A stretch of 18,759 nucleotides of DNA from Bacteroidales bacterium (GTDB lineage: Bacteria; Bacteroidota; Bacteroidia; Bacteroidales; Paludibacteraceae), in NCBI GenBank assembly GCA_004557405.1, contig SFDZ01000029.1, forward strand, positions 1 to 18,759. Direction: 5' to 3'. Under the pieces are notes generated by a model. The model had not been told where the DNA came from and did no database searches. It worked only from the letters and a program-made list of their open reading frames with translations. The translations under genes were made by a program, and so were the position numbers. Shown piece after piece: positions 1-7,594 of this stretch; position 1 is the first letter of the stretch, and each line of letters opens with the position of its first letter.

Positions 1-1
1 T

Positions 2-214
2 TATCCCATGTTCAAGGGACTGCAAAAGCCCCTTGAATTTATGGGGTTTCAAGGTCGCTACATCACCTGGGCAGCCTGTGCCGTTGGTGGAGCCATTCTC
101 GGCTTCATCATCACCTACTGCATCCTTGGCTTTGTAGTGGGTCTCCTCGTCCTTGCTGTTTCTCTCTATACTGGTGCAACTACAATAATAAAAACGGAAT
201 GTAGCCAGATGTAG
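2..214 (+). pseudogene. DUF4133 / TraF-like conjugative transposon membrane protein, truncated
   Basis: The frame is open from the window edge, so the true start probably lies just upstream; the ATG at 8 is internal. The segment YPMFKGLQKPLEFMGFQGRY is the characteristic opening of DUF4133 (TraF) proteins of Bacteroides conjugative transposons. It is followed by two hydrophobic segments (about residues 20-40 and 42-55), as expected for this small inner-membrane component of the mating apparatus. Family members normally continue with a basic tail of roughly 20-30 residues. Here the frame leaves the family pattern after about residue 60 and ends in TECSQM, so the C terminus looks lost. The gene that usually follows, the large TraG-type ATPase, is absent. 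The family call is from memory of its motif and is fairly confident; the truncation is an inference. Confidence 0.62.
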
Positions 215-277
215 GTAGTGAGCTACACAATTCATTATTTCACCGACAAAGTTACAAATAAAAATTGAAACAACAAA

Positions 278-412
278 ATGAAATTACCAAAATAGACAAA
301 ACAGCAATACATCGTCATCGGATCGGTGGCAGGCATCAGTGTGATGGCGGCCATGGTGGTGGCTATTGTCTTTGTCCACGCTTGTAAAAGGTTTAAGTTG
401 TGTATCTTGTGA
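278..412 (+). pseudogene. Small hydrophobic reading frame interrupted by an in-frame TAG
   Basis: Starting at ATG 278, five codons are followed by TAG at 293-295. The same frame then stays open to TGA at 410-412. Beyond the stop it encodes a short polar lead (TKQQY), one hydrophobic segment (VIGSVAGISVMAAMVVAIVFV) interrupted by few polar residues, and a basic end (HACKRFK), which is the layout of a single-pass membrane peptide. A 22-residue version could start at ATG 344. A terminator follows at 447. I do not recognise a family. It may be a small mobile-element gene with a nonsense mutation, or simply non-coding sequence. Confidence 0.28.
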
Positions 413-446
413 TAGTTTTAGGATTTCATATAGGCAACAAGTTAGC

Positions 447-493
447 AAGCGAAACGATTGATTTTCAGTTGTTTCGCTTTTTTTTTTTTTTAT
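447..493 (+). terminator. Rho-independent terminator
   Basis: A 14-bp stem (AAGCGAAACGATTG at 447-460 with CAGTTGTTTCGCTT at 466-479, including two G-U pairs) closes a five-base loop. It is followed by an uninterrupted T run to about 491. It terminates plus-strand transcription leaving the mobile-element remnant and faces the end of the oxidoreductase gene. Its sequence and its downstream flank resemble the terminator behind tRNA-Leu at 17530. Apart from the broken small frame, I see nothing else in the 215-558 gap. Confidence 0.8.
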
Positions 494-558
494 TGTCAAT
501 AAGTTGTCAGCGGATTTTTTTTGTACTTGCAGCGCACCATGACGGTTGCCGGCGTGTG

Positions 559-2118
559 TTAATGCGCCATTTTTGCCGCTATCATATCGGCGCAGCGTTC
601 GCCATCCATGGCCGACGAGGTGATGCCGCCGGCATAACCCGAACCTTCGCCGGCAGGGTAGAGGCCGCGCAGTTGGCTATGCTCGAGGGTTTCGGTGTTG
701 CGGGGAATGCGTACCGGCGACGACGACCGGCTCTCGACCCCGACAATGACGGCGTCGTTGGTCAAAAAACCACGCATCTTGCGGTCGAATCCTTTGAATC
801 CTTCTTGCAGGCGTTTGCCAATGCGCTCCGGCAGCCATTCGTGCATGGGCGACGAGGCGATGCCCGGCAGGTACGAACATGCGGGAAGCGTGGTCGAAAG
901 ACGATTGCCGACAAAATCGGCTAAACGTTGCGCCGGCGCAGTTTGCAAGTCTCCGCCGTTGTGTGTATAGGCCAAATGTTCCAAATCCATTTGGAAATGC
1001 AGCCCGCACAATTCACCATAATGGGCATATTCCGTGAGATCGTCGGGGCGCAATTCGACCACAATGCCCGAATTGGCAAAGGGTGAGTTGCGATGCGACG
1101 CCGACATGCCATTCACCACAATCTGTTGTGGCGCCGTGGCCGATGGGACAATGTGCCCACCCGGACACATGCAGAACGAATAGACACCGCGTCCATCGAC
1201 TTGCTGCACAACGTTGTAGGCCGCAGCCGGCAGATGTGGGTTGCGCGTGGCGTGGTGGTACTGAATGGCATCTATCAGTGCTTGCGGATGTTCGACCCTG
1301 ACACCCATGGCAAACCCTTTGGCCTCGATTTGTAGGTGTTGGCGTTGCATGAGTTCGTAGATGTCGCGAGCCGAATGACCTGTCGCAAGTATCACATTTT
1401 CAGCCCGAAACGTGTCGCCTTGCTCGGTGCGTACGCCACAAATATGGTCGCCATCGATGAGAAATTCGGTTACTTTGCTGTCGAAATGCACTTCGCCGCC
1501 ATTGTCAATAATCGTTTGACGCATATTTTTGATGACGACGGGCAGTCGGTCGGTGCCGATGTGTGGATGCGCTTCGTAGAGAATGGCATCTTGCGCGCCA
1601 TGATAGTGAAAAATCTCGAAAATGCGTTGCGTATTGCCGCGTTTGTTGCTGCGTGTGTAGAGTTTCCCGTCAGAGAAAGTGCCTGCGCCGCCTTCGCCAA
1701 AGCAGTAGTTCGACTCGCTACACAGGGCCACGTTTCTGTTGAGTTGCGCAATGTCTTTTTTGCGTGCCGACACATCTTTGCCGCGTTCCAATACGATGGG
1801 GCAGAGGTCGCATTCTATCAGTCGCAGTGCGGCAAACAGCCCGGCCGGTCCGCTCCCGACGACAATCACGCGCGGTTTGCCGGCTACGTGATGATAGTGA
1901 AATGTGTTCTCGTATTGGCAAGTAGGTTCGCCGGCATCGAAAACGCGAATTTTGAGCAGCACTACCGGCCGCCGACTGCGCGCGTCGATGGATTTTTTGA
2001 CTACCTGCAGTTGTGCAATGTCCGACACATGGCAGTGCAACATTTGCGCAGCGCGTTGTCTGATGGCGTAGTCGTTGGCTGCCTCATCGGGCGAAAGTGT
2101 CAGTTGAAGTTCGGTCAT
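559..2118 (-). CDS. FAD-dependent oxidoreductase, COG2509 family
   Basis: This encodes a 519-residue flavoprotein of the uncharacterised COG2509 FAD-dependent dehydrogenase family. The dinucleotide-binding signature VIVVGSGPAG lies at about residues 84-93. It is preceded by the family's own N-terminal domain of about 80 residues, which has a KKSIDAR motif. The C-terminal FAD motif LYPAGEGSGYAGGI lies near the end. The frame stays open upstream to 2424, but that extension overlaps the divergent DUF3109 gene. ATG 2118 (MTELQLTL) sits about 20 bases after a TAACTTTG box and fits the family's start. The gene is transcribed alone, back to back with DUF3109. The physiological substrate is unknown. 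The fold and cofactor are confident; the role is not. Confidence 0.9.
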   Translation of the reverse strand: MTELQLTLSPDEAANDYAIRQRAAQMLHCHVSDIAQLQVVKKSIDARSRRPVVLLKIRVFDAGEPTCQYENTFHYHHVAGKPRVIVVGSGPAGLFAALRLIECDLCPIVLERGKDVSARKKDIAQLNRNVALCSESNYCFGEGGAGTFSDGKLYTRSNKRGNTQRIFEIFHYHGAQDAILYEAHPHIGTDRLPVVIKNMRQTIIDNGGEVHFDSKVTEFLIDGDHICGVRTEQGDTFRAENVILATGHSARDIYELMQRQHLQIEAKGFAMGVRVEHPQALIDAIQYHHATRNPHLPAAAYNVVQQVDGRGVYSFCMCPGGHIVPSATAPQQIVVNGMSASHRNSPFANSGIVVELRPDDLTEYAHYGELCGLHFQMDLEHLAYTHNGGDLQTAPAQRLADFVGNRLSTTLPACSYLPGIASSPMHEWLPERIGKRLQEGFKGFDRKMRGFLTNDAVIVGVESRSSSPVRIPRNTETLEHSQLRGLYPAGEGSGYAGGITSSAMDGERCADMIAAKMAH

Positions 2119-2138
2119 GGCGGCGTTGTATTTTGGTG

Positions 2139-2146
2139 CAAAGTTA
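2139..2146 (-). promoter_or_regulatory. -7 box of the COG2509 oxidoreductase promoter
   Basis: Read on the minus strand this is TAACTTTG followed by C, matching TAnnTTTG. Transcription should begin about 14 bases before the ATG at 2118, giving a very short leader. No clear -33 element is visible. Confidence 0.5.
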
Positions 2147-2173
2147 CGATTTTTTCGATAAAATATAGCATCT

Positions 2174-2207
2174 TTTGCGGATAAGTCGCAATAATTTGTT
2201 ATCTTTG
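2174..2207 (+). promoter_or_regulatory. Promoter of the DUF3109-mntP unit
   Basis: TTTG at 2174-2177 and TATCTTTG at 2200-2207 are separated by 22 bases, slightly long for the Bacteroidetes -33/-7 arrangement. The start codon at 2228 lies 20 bases past the -7 box. Together with the minus-strand box at 2139 this makes a compact divergent promoter region. Confidence 0.55.
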
Positions 2208-2227
2208 CATCTCGAAAACATTTGAGT

Positions 2228-2830
2228 ATGGTAGAAATCGGGGATACGGTTGTCAGTTTCGACCTGTTCGAGCAGCAGTTTTGTTGCGATTTGGGCGTGT
2301 GTCGTGGGCAATGTTGTGTCGAGGGCGATAGTGGCGCACCACTCGAAATGGACGAGGTGGCCGAATTGGAAGCGGCTTTGCCTGTGGTGTGGAACGATTT
2401 GTCGGACGCAGCGCGGCGTGTCATCGACGAGCAGGGTGTGGCTTATGTCGATTGTCAAGGCGATTTGGTAACTTCCATTGTCGATGGTCGCGACTGTGTT
2501 TTTGCTTACACCGACCCTGCCGACGGCGTGTGCAAATGTGCTCTCGAAAAGGCTTTCCGCGAGGGACGGAGCACGTTTTACAAACCTATTTCGTGTCATC
2601 TCTATCCGGTGCGACTGACCAAATATAAGCAATTTACGGCAGTGAATTATCACCGTTGGGAGGTGTGCTCTTGTGCCGAAAAGCATGGCCGTGCGTTGAA
2701 ACTGCCTGTCTATCAATTTTTGAAAATTCCGCTTGTTCGTCGTTTTGGCGCGGCGTGGTACTCCGAACTCGAACAAGCAGCGCAAGCCTACGAAGCTGCC
2801 TTCAAGCAACACGCTGCTGCCGGAAAATGA
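2228..2830 (+). CDS. DUF3109 family cysteine-rich protein
   Basis: This 200-residue protein belongs to the Bacteroidetes-enriched DUF3109 family. The N-terminal signature FCCDLGVCRGQCCVEGDSGA packs five cysteines into about 15 residues. Further cysteine clusters follow: CKCALE, ISCHLYPVR and VCSCAEKH. The pattern resembles YkgJ-type CxxCxxxxC metal-binding proteins, so an Fe-S or zinc site is likely, but no reaction is established. No signal peptide or membrane segment is seen, so it should be cytoplasmic. I chose ATG 2228; a TTG two codons earlier (2222) is possible but less likely. The gene lies 29 bases before mntP on the same strand and is probably co-transcribed with it. Confidence 0.88.
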   Translation: MVEIGDTVVSFDLFEQQFCCDLGVCRGQCCVEGDSGAPLEMDEVAELEAALPVVWNDLSDAARRVIDEQGVAYVDCQGDLVTSIVDGRDCVFAYTDPADGVCKCALEKAFREGRSTFYKPISCHLYPVRLTKYKQFTAVNYHRWEVCSCAEKHGRALKLPVYQFLKIPLVRRFGAAWYSELEQAAQAYEAAFKQHAAAGK

Positions 2831-2859
2831 AATAGCATTCGTTAATGAATATTTAGATT

Positions 2860-3429
2860 ATGTCGTACTTCGAAATATGTTTACTCTCGGTTGGTTTGGC
2901 CATGGACTGTTTTGCCGTTTCTATTGCTGGCAGTGTGGCGCATGGCCGCTACGATTGGCCGAAAATGTTTCGTATGGCATGTATGTTCGGATTGTTTCAA
3001 GGCGCTATGCCGCTTGTTGGTTGGTTGGCCGGTGTCGGTTTTGCCGAACAAATAGCCAAAATAGACCATTGGCTGGCATTTGGCATTCTGTCGTTTCTAG
3101 GCGGCAAAATGGCGTTCGAAAGCTTTCGTGGCGATGCACACGACGATACCCGCACGCCATTCGGATCGTTAAAGATGCTTTTGTTGATGGCGGTGGCCAC
3201 CAGCATCGATGCGTTGGCCACAGGGCTGATTTTTGTACCGTTGGGCAACTTGGTTTATACCGCTGTCGGCATCATCGCATTGGGCAGTTTTTTGTTTACG
3301 CTTGCGGGTTGTGTCGTCGGCATAACGTTTGGCAAACGCTTTAAGTTGAATGTCGAATTGATTGGCGGCATCATTTTGTTCGGCATCGGACTGAAGATAT
3401 TGATAGAACATTTAGTGAATGGCTATTGA
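2860..3429 (+). CDS. mntP: Manganese efflux pump MntP
   Basis: This 189-residue inner-membrane protein has about six hydrophobic segments arranged as two repeated halves. Each half carries the signature acidic motif of the MntP/DUF204 family: GLAMDCFAVSIA near residues 13-24 and VATSIDALATGL near residues 111-122. The aspartates in these motifs are thought to handle Mn(II). The family exports excess manganese. The length is normal and the motifs are intact. The leader after DUF3109 is only 29 bases, so there is no room for the yybP-ykoY manganese riboswitch that often controls mntP elsewhere. Its final 11 bases overlap the acetyltransferase gene that follows, so the two are probably translated from one message. 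Confidence 0.95.
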   Translation: MSYFEICLLSVGLAMDCFAVSIAGSVAHGRYDWPKMFRMACMFGLFQGAMPLVGWLAGVGFAEQIAKIDHWLAFGILSFLGGKMAFESFRGDAHDDTRTPFGSLKMLLLMAVATSIDALATGLIFVPLGNLVYTAVGIIALGSFLFTLAGCVVGITFGKRFKLNVELIGGIILFGIGLKILIEHLVNGY

Positions 3430-4399
3430 AGGAATGACGACTAAAGAACGATATGTAGTGTGGGCGGCCGAGCAAAAAGACCTTCCTATTTTCTTGCAGC
3501 CATGGTGGATGGAGGCGGTATGCGCGGGCAAAGAGTGGGACGTCCTCTTGGCGGAGAACGAACAAGGCGAGATCATGGGTGCTATGCCGTATCTCATTCG
3601 CAAACGAATGGGGATGCGTTTCATCGTTATGCCGCAGATGACGCAGATAGGCGGCATTTGGGTCGCGCAACAATACACCGACGACCAGTGTCAGGTGGCG
3701 GAGATCTGCCGTATGCTTGCCGAACAGTTAGACAGCCTCCACCTCGCTTACTACTACCAGCAGTACGCCCCCAAGTCCCTCTGCGTAGAGCCTATGCAAG
3801 CGCTTGGTTTCAAGGCGCGCGAGCGTGTTACTTACCGCATCAACGACCTCAGCGACCTCAACGCACTCATTAGTCGCTTCTCCAAGAACAAGAAACGCCA
3901 ACTCCAAAAAGCCCTCGCGCTGCATGCCGACTACACCATGTCCCCCGAGGACTTCTACCGCTTCCACGCCGCTTGCATGGCGGAGCAACGCAAGGCGATA
4001 ACCTATTCCCGCGAGTTCTTTCTCGTCCTCGAGCGCAAACTCCACTGCCTCAACCAATGCACCATCATAGCCATCAAGGATGCCGACAACCACACCCACG
4101 CTGCCGCCTTCCTCGCATGGGACAACAAACTGATGTACTACCTCATCCTCTGCTACTCATTGGAGTTCAAGAATTCTGGCGCAGGGGCGCTGCTTGTATT
4201 GGAATCTATCAAATTGGCGCGCGAGAAACAAGTCCATTTCGATTTCGAAGGCTCTATGGTGCGCTCCATCGCTAACCACTATAAGCAGTTCGGCTCCGAG
4301 CCTTATAAGTATTACAGCGTAGAGAAATACTATCATCCCATTTTCCGCCTCGCGCTATTCTTCAACCACCTTCGCAACCTGAGGTATAAGTTGCAATAA
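3419..4399 (+). CDS. GNAT-superfamily acyltransferase, FemAB/BioF2-like
   Basis: This 326-residue protein looks like the FemAB/BioF2-like (Acetyltransf_6) branch of the GNAT fold, often found in polysaccharide clusters. The N-terminal half has FLQPWWMEAV and a hydrophobic core with IGGIWV. The centre has a basic SKNKKRQLQKAL segment. The C-terminal half has AAFLAWDNKLMYYLI and the family-typical DFEGSM followed by YKQFGSEPYKYYSV. The substrate is unknown; sugar or lipid-linked sugar acylation is a guess from the neighbouring glycosyltransferase. The start at 3419 overlaps mntP by 11 bases; ATG 3434 is an alternative. From about base 3700 the codons favour CTC, TCC, AAG and CGC, unlike the surrounding chromosome. 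The next gene starts three bases after the stop. Confidence 0.78.
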   Translation: MAIEGMTTKERYVVWAAEQKDLPIFLQPWWMEAVCAGKEWDVLLAENEQGEIMGAMPYLIRKRMGMRFIVMPQMTQIGGIWVAQQYTDDQCQVAEICRMLAEQLDSLHLAYYYQQYAPKSLCVEPMQALGFKARERVTYRINDLSDLNALISRFSKNKKRQLQKALALHADYTMSPEDFYRFHAACMAEQRKAITYSREFFLVLERKLHCLNQCTIIAIKDADNHTHAAAFLAWDNKLMYYLILCYSLEFKNSGAGALLVLESIKLAREKQVHFDFEGSMVRSIANHYKQFGSEPYKYYSVEKYYHPIFRLALFFNHLRNLRYKLQ

Positions 4400-4402
4400 T
4401 CT

Positions 4403-5446
4403 ATGAAAGTCCTTTTCCTTGCTGCATGGTATCCTACACCGCGAGACGCGATGGCGGGGCTTTTTGTGCAAAAGCATGCCGATGCACTGCGCCTACAAGG
4501 AGCAGATGTGAGAGTGCTGTATTATGAAAGCACAGGCGTACAATGGTTGCGGGATATGTGGCAAGGATGGAAACGCTTGCGCAAGGAATGGGGACTGCCT
4601 GATGTCGTGCAGATGAATGTGTTGGACAAAAATGGGCTTTTGGCACTCTATCTCAAACGCCGTTATCATATTCCTTATTTTATAATTGAACATTGGTCGG
4701 GCTATCTTCCTGCAAACTTCGCATTTCGTGGTGGTTGGCACGGATGGATTATGAGACATATAGCAAAGCATGCAAATGGTATAATGCCGGTAAGCAATGT
4801 TTTGAAAAATGCAATGCAGACTTGCGGAATAGAGAATGCACATTGGCAGAAAATCAACAATGTGGTGGACGATTTCTTTTATGCCCCTTATACGAAACTA
4901 ATACGTGCAAAAAAAAGGTTATTACATGTTAGCTGTTTTGATGATAAGGCTAAAAATATCAAAGGCTTGTTGCAGGCTACTCGAAAAGTAGCGGAAAAAC
5001 GGCAAGATTTTGAATTAGTATTGGTGGGAACCGGTGTTGATTTTGAAGCGGTTAAAACTTATGCTGATTCGCTCCAATTTCCCGACGAAATGCTTCTCTT
5101 TACCGGAGAAAAAACACCCACGCAAGTCTGCCAATGGATGCAACAATCAGATGCATTCGTCCTATTCTCGAGATATGAAACTGCGGGTGTTGTACTTGCA
5201 GAATGTTTAGCAGTAGGATTGCCAATAATTGGTGCTAATGCGGGAGCAATACCGGAGGTGGTGAATGCTCAAACGGGCATGTTGGTCCCGTCCGAAGATG
5301 AAAACGCTCTTGCGAATGCCATTTCCTTTATGCTTGACCATTACCAAGAATACAACACCGCACTCATTCGCGAACAAGGTAAGCAATACTCCTTCGCAAC
5401 AATAGGACAGCAACTAATCAGTTTATATGAGAATCATATTTCTTGA
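4403..5446 (+). CDS. Glycosyltransferase family 4 (GT-B fold)
   Basis: This 347-residue enzyme is predicted to transfer a sugar from a nucleotide donor onto a growing surface glycan at the cytoplasmic membrane face. The N-terminal acceptor domain begins MKVLFLAAWYPTPRDAMAGLF, the classic GT4 opening. The donor domain has DDKAKNIKGLL (about 180-190), the E-x7-E pair E259/E267 in RYETAGVVLAECLAVG, and GANAGAIPEVV. The length is typical and no membrane segments are seen. It follows the acetyltransferase by three bases. Its 3' end overlaps the convergent flippase gene by 29 bases. The gene is AT-richer than its neighbours, which suits acquisition by transfer. Donor and acceptor cannot be predicted. 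Confidence 0.9.
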   Translation: MKVLFLAAWYPTPRDAMAGLFVQKHADALRLQGADVRVLYYESTGVQWLRDMWQGWKRLRKEWGLPDVVQMNVLDKNGLLALYLKRRYHIPYFIIEHWSGYLPANFAFRGGWHGWIMRHIAKHANGIMPVSNVLKNAMQTCGIENAHWQKINNVVDDFFYAPYTKLIRAKKRLLHVSCFDDKAKNIKGLLQATRKVAEKRQDFELVLVGTGVDFEAVKTYADSLQFPDEMLLFTGEKTPTQVCQWMQQSDAFVLFSRYETAGVVLAECLAVGLPIIGANAGAIPEVVNAQTGMLVPSEDENALANAISFMLDHYQEYNTALIREQGKQYSFATIGQQLISLYENHIS

Positions 5447-6749
5447 CCAATGCGTATAACCATACGAATTGTGCAAGAATCGCTATCGCACTACTGATAG
5501 CGTATCCGACAACAGCCACATTGAAACTGTTTGTCAAAACTCCGGCTAACACGCCGATGGCGCGTAAAGCAGCAAGCAGTATCTCAAACCATAGCCCGAT
5601 ACGTTGTTTTGCAAACACATCCGACAAAAAACAAACGCTGGCCGTGAGTAGGCTGCAACACAGCCACGGAAGCATCCAACGGATGTATTCGCCCGTTACT
5701 TCCCAACCAGGACCAAGTAACCATCTCGTCAGCCAAGGCAATACAAAAGAGAGTACCGCAAAACTCGGAATCACTATGAATAACGTGCTTTTGACAAATT
5801 TACGGAAAAACGGCAAAATGCTTTGTCGGTTTTGAACTTGTTCCGATATGCGTTGAAATAGTACTTGATACAACGAACCGGAAATCATATTTATCGGACG
5901 AAATGCCAATGTGAAAGCCATGCCGAAATAACCGATTTCGGTCAACCCGAAAAATGGAGTCAACAATAAAATCGGTAAATTGCCACTGAGATTGTTAATC
6001 AGCGCGCGCGGTAATGAATATTTTGGAAAATTTACATACTCCTTGGCTGCAACGCGGCAATCGTGTTTGTTGTATTGGCACAGTGGCCGAATGTTGCGGC
6101 GGAAGTGGCGACAAATACTCGCCGCAATGGCTATGATGGGCGCAATGATTATTGACCACACAAGGCCGCCATTGACCATACCGCCAACACCAAAACTATA
6201 TTTCAGTCCGGCTCCGGATATACTTTGCGTCAGTTGGTAGGTCGATATTCGGCTAAATTGCTTGTTGCGTGTAAACCAATAGTTTAGCAATGTCCATAAC
6301 CCCGTAACAAATACAAATACACACAAAAGTGGGTAATATTTTGTTAATGCCGGCGCATTAAAAAGTGTTGCTATCTGTGTTTTGAATGGTATTGATGCGG
6401 CACACAAGGCCGTGATGGCAAGCAGCATGAAAAAACCGACATGAAAGCAAGCAACAGCCTTGTTTTGTGTTTTTGGCAACACAATCGCATACTGATACTC
6501 GGCGGTGGAAAGAAGAGCCAGCACGCCGCCAATGCTCAAAAACAAGTTCAGTAAACCAAAATCTTCGGGGCTGTAAAGACGCGTCAAGATGGGATAGACC
6601 AACAGCCCTATCGCTTGCGCCACAACATTGGCCGATAGTAGTTTGGCAGAGTTGCGTGTCAACTCCGAGGTAACGATCTTCCGTATGTAATTGCGTGGTT
6701 GCAGCAATTTGTTATTCCGGTTTGTAGAATGTAAGAATTGTCCAATCAT
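5418..6749 (-). CDS. Polysaccharide flippase (Wzx-like, MOP superfamily)
   Basis: This protein of about 443 residues has roughly 12 hydrophobic segments. It opens with the Wzx-type signature SAKLLSANVVAQAIGLLVYPILTRLYSPEDFGLL, written here only by its features: an amphipathic start, a first helix ending in YPILTRLYSPE, then DFGLL. Such proteins move undecaprenyl-linked sugar units across the inner membrane. The start is uncertain. ATG codons at 6752 and 6749 lie inside the end of prmA (41- and 38-base overlaps). The first non-overlapping candidate is TTG 6707. The gene follows prmA on the same strand and is probably co-transcribed with it. It converges on the glycosyltransferase, with which it likely cooperates. 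The family is confident; the exact substrate is unknown. Confidence 0.85.
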   Translation of the reverse strand: MIGQFLHSTNRNNKLLQPRNYIRKIVTSELTRNSAKLLSANVVAQAIGLLVYPILTRLYSPEDFGLLNLFLSIGGVLALLSTAEYQYAIVLPKTQNKAVACFHVGFFMLLAITALCAASIPFKTQIATLFNAPALTKYYPLLCVFVFVTGLWTLLNYWFTRNKQFSRISTYQLTQSISGAGLKYSFGVGGMVNGGLVWSIIIAPIIAIAASICRHFRRNIRPLCQYNKHDCRVAAKEYVNFPKYSLPRALINNLSGNLPILLLTPFFGLTEIGYFGMAFTLAFRPINMISGSLYQVLFQRISEQVQNRQSILPFFRKFVKSTLFIVIPSFAVLSFVLPWLTRWLLGPGWEVTGEYIRWMLPWLCCSLLTASVCFLSDVFAKQRIGLWFEILLAALRAIGVLAGVLTNSFNVAVVGYAISSAIAILAQFVWLYALVKKYDSHIN

Positions 6750-7554
6750 CATCGATGGCGCTGTCGGCATAGTGCAGCCCACAGCATTCGGCTTTGGCGC
6801 GTAGCGGTGGCACGTCGGCGCTGTAAAAACCGCTGATTATCAACGTTCCGCCGGCGTTTAGCATTGCGGCGTATGTGGGTAAATGTTCCAGCAAAATGTT
6901 GCGATTGATGTTGGCTAAAATGATGTCGTAGGTGTTGTCTGACACTTGTTCGACGCTGCCCAACAGCGCACAAATGTTGTCGATGTGGTTCAAGGCGCAG
7001 TTGGCTGTGGTGTTGCGCACCGACCATTCGTCAATATCGACGGCTGCGATGTGTGCTGCACCGCGCTTGGCTGCCAAAATGGCTAAAATGCCTGTGCCGC
7101 ATCCCATGTCCAAAATGGTTTTGCCGACCAAGTCCATGCTAATCAATTTTCTGATAATCAGACGTGTAGTTTCGTGATTGCCGCTCCCGAAGGCCTGCTG
7201 CGGGTCGATGGTAATGTCGTATTCGTACGGATGTGTCGGTGTGGTGCGTGTGTTGTGAATGATGCATCGTCCGTCGATGTCGATGGGTGTAAACGAGTTT
7301 TGTTCCCACACAGCATTCCAATCGATGTCGGGCATATCGGCAATACGGTAGTCGTACGTCAATGGCACAGGCAGTGCAGCGATGGCTGTGTTCATGGCTG
7401 CCTCGTCGAATAGGGCGGTGGGGCAGTAGGCCACTATGCCGCGTGTCGTTTCTTCGAAACTATCGAAGTGTATTTCGGACAAGGCTGCAGTCAGAAGGTC
7501 GGCAGCAAAATCGCTGTCGCTCTGCAGACGGAATGTTACTTGTGTGTATCTCAT
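6712..7554 (-). CDS. prmA: Ribosomal protein L11 methyltransferase
   Basis: This 280-residue enzyme uses S-adenosylmethionine to methylate amino groups of ribosomal protein L11. The N-terminal substrate-recognition domain covers about residues 1-75. It is followed by the PrmA hallmark AFGSGNHETT at 121-130, the SAM-binding motif DMGCGTG at 149-155, the acidic AVDIDEW at 171-177, and the catalytic-site motif ANINRNILL near 214. The frame is open to 7647, but the upstream part overlaps nth. ATG 7554 (MRYTQVTF) gives the normal family length and lies 13 bases after the end of nth. A promoter appears embedded in the end of nth. The gene continues without a gap into the flippase. Confidence 0.93.
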   Translation of the reverse strand: MRYTQVTFRLQSDSDFAADLLTAALSEIHFDSFEETTRGIVAYCPTALFDEAAMNTAIAALPVPLTYDYRIADMPDIDWNAVWEQNSFTPIDIDGRCIIHNTRTTPTHPYEYDITIDPQQAFGSGNHETTRLIIRKLISMDLVGKTILDMGCGTGILAILAAKRGAAHIAAVDIDEWSVRNTTANCALNHIDNICALLGSVEQVSDNTYDIILANINRNILLEHLPTYAAMLNAGGTLIISGFYSADVPPLRAKAECCGLHYADSAIDDDWTILTFYKPE

Positions 7555-7562
7555 CGCGCGGA

Positions 7563-7594
7563 CAAAGTTACATATTTTTTTCGTAATGACGGCA
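7563..7594 (-). promoter_or_regulatory. Predicted prmA promoter inside the 3' end of nth
   Basis: On the minus strand TTG (7594-7592) and TAACTTTG (7570-7563) are separated by 21 bases, a standard Bacteroidetes spacing. The TAA of the -7 box is also the stop codon of nth. The prmA ATG at 7554 is only nine bases beyond the box, so the transcript would be leaderless or almost so. Confidence 0.5.

Noticed and set aside
247..278. Minus-strand TTTTG-N19-TAACTTTG promoter match near the TraF remnant
   Set aside because: The spacing is good, but it points at the end of a plus-strand gene and no minus-strand gene lies downstream in the window; AT-rich sequence makes chance likely.
1336..2184. 282-codon plus-strand frame opposite the COG2509 gene
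   Set aside because: It is the antisense shadow of a well-supported flavoprotein and has no promoter or family motif.
2831..2859. Manganese riboswitch before mntP
   Set aside because: Only 29 bases separate mntP from the upstream gene, too short for the yybP-ykoY fold; only a weak ATTC/GAAT palindrome is present.
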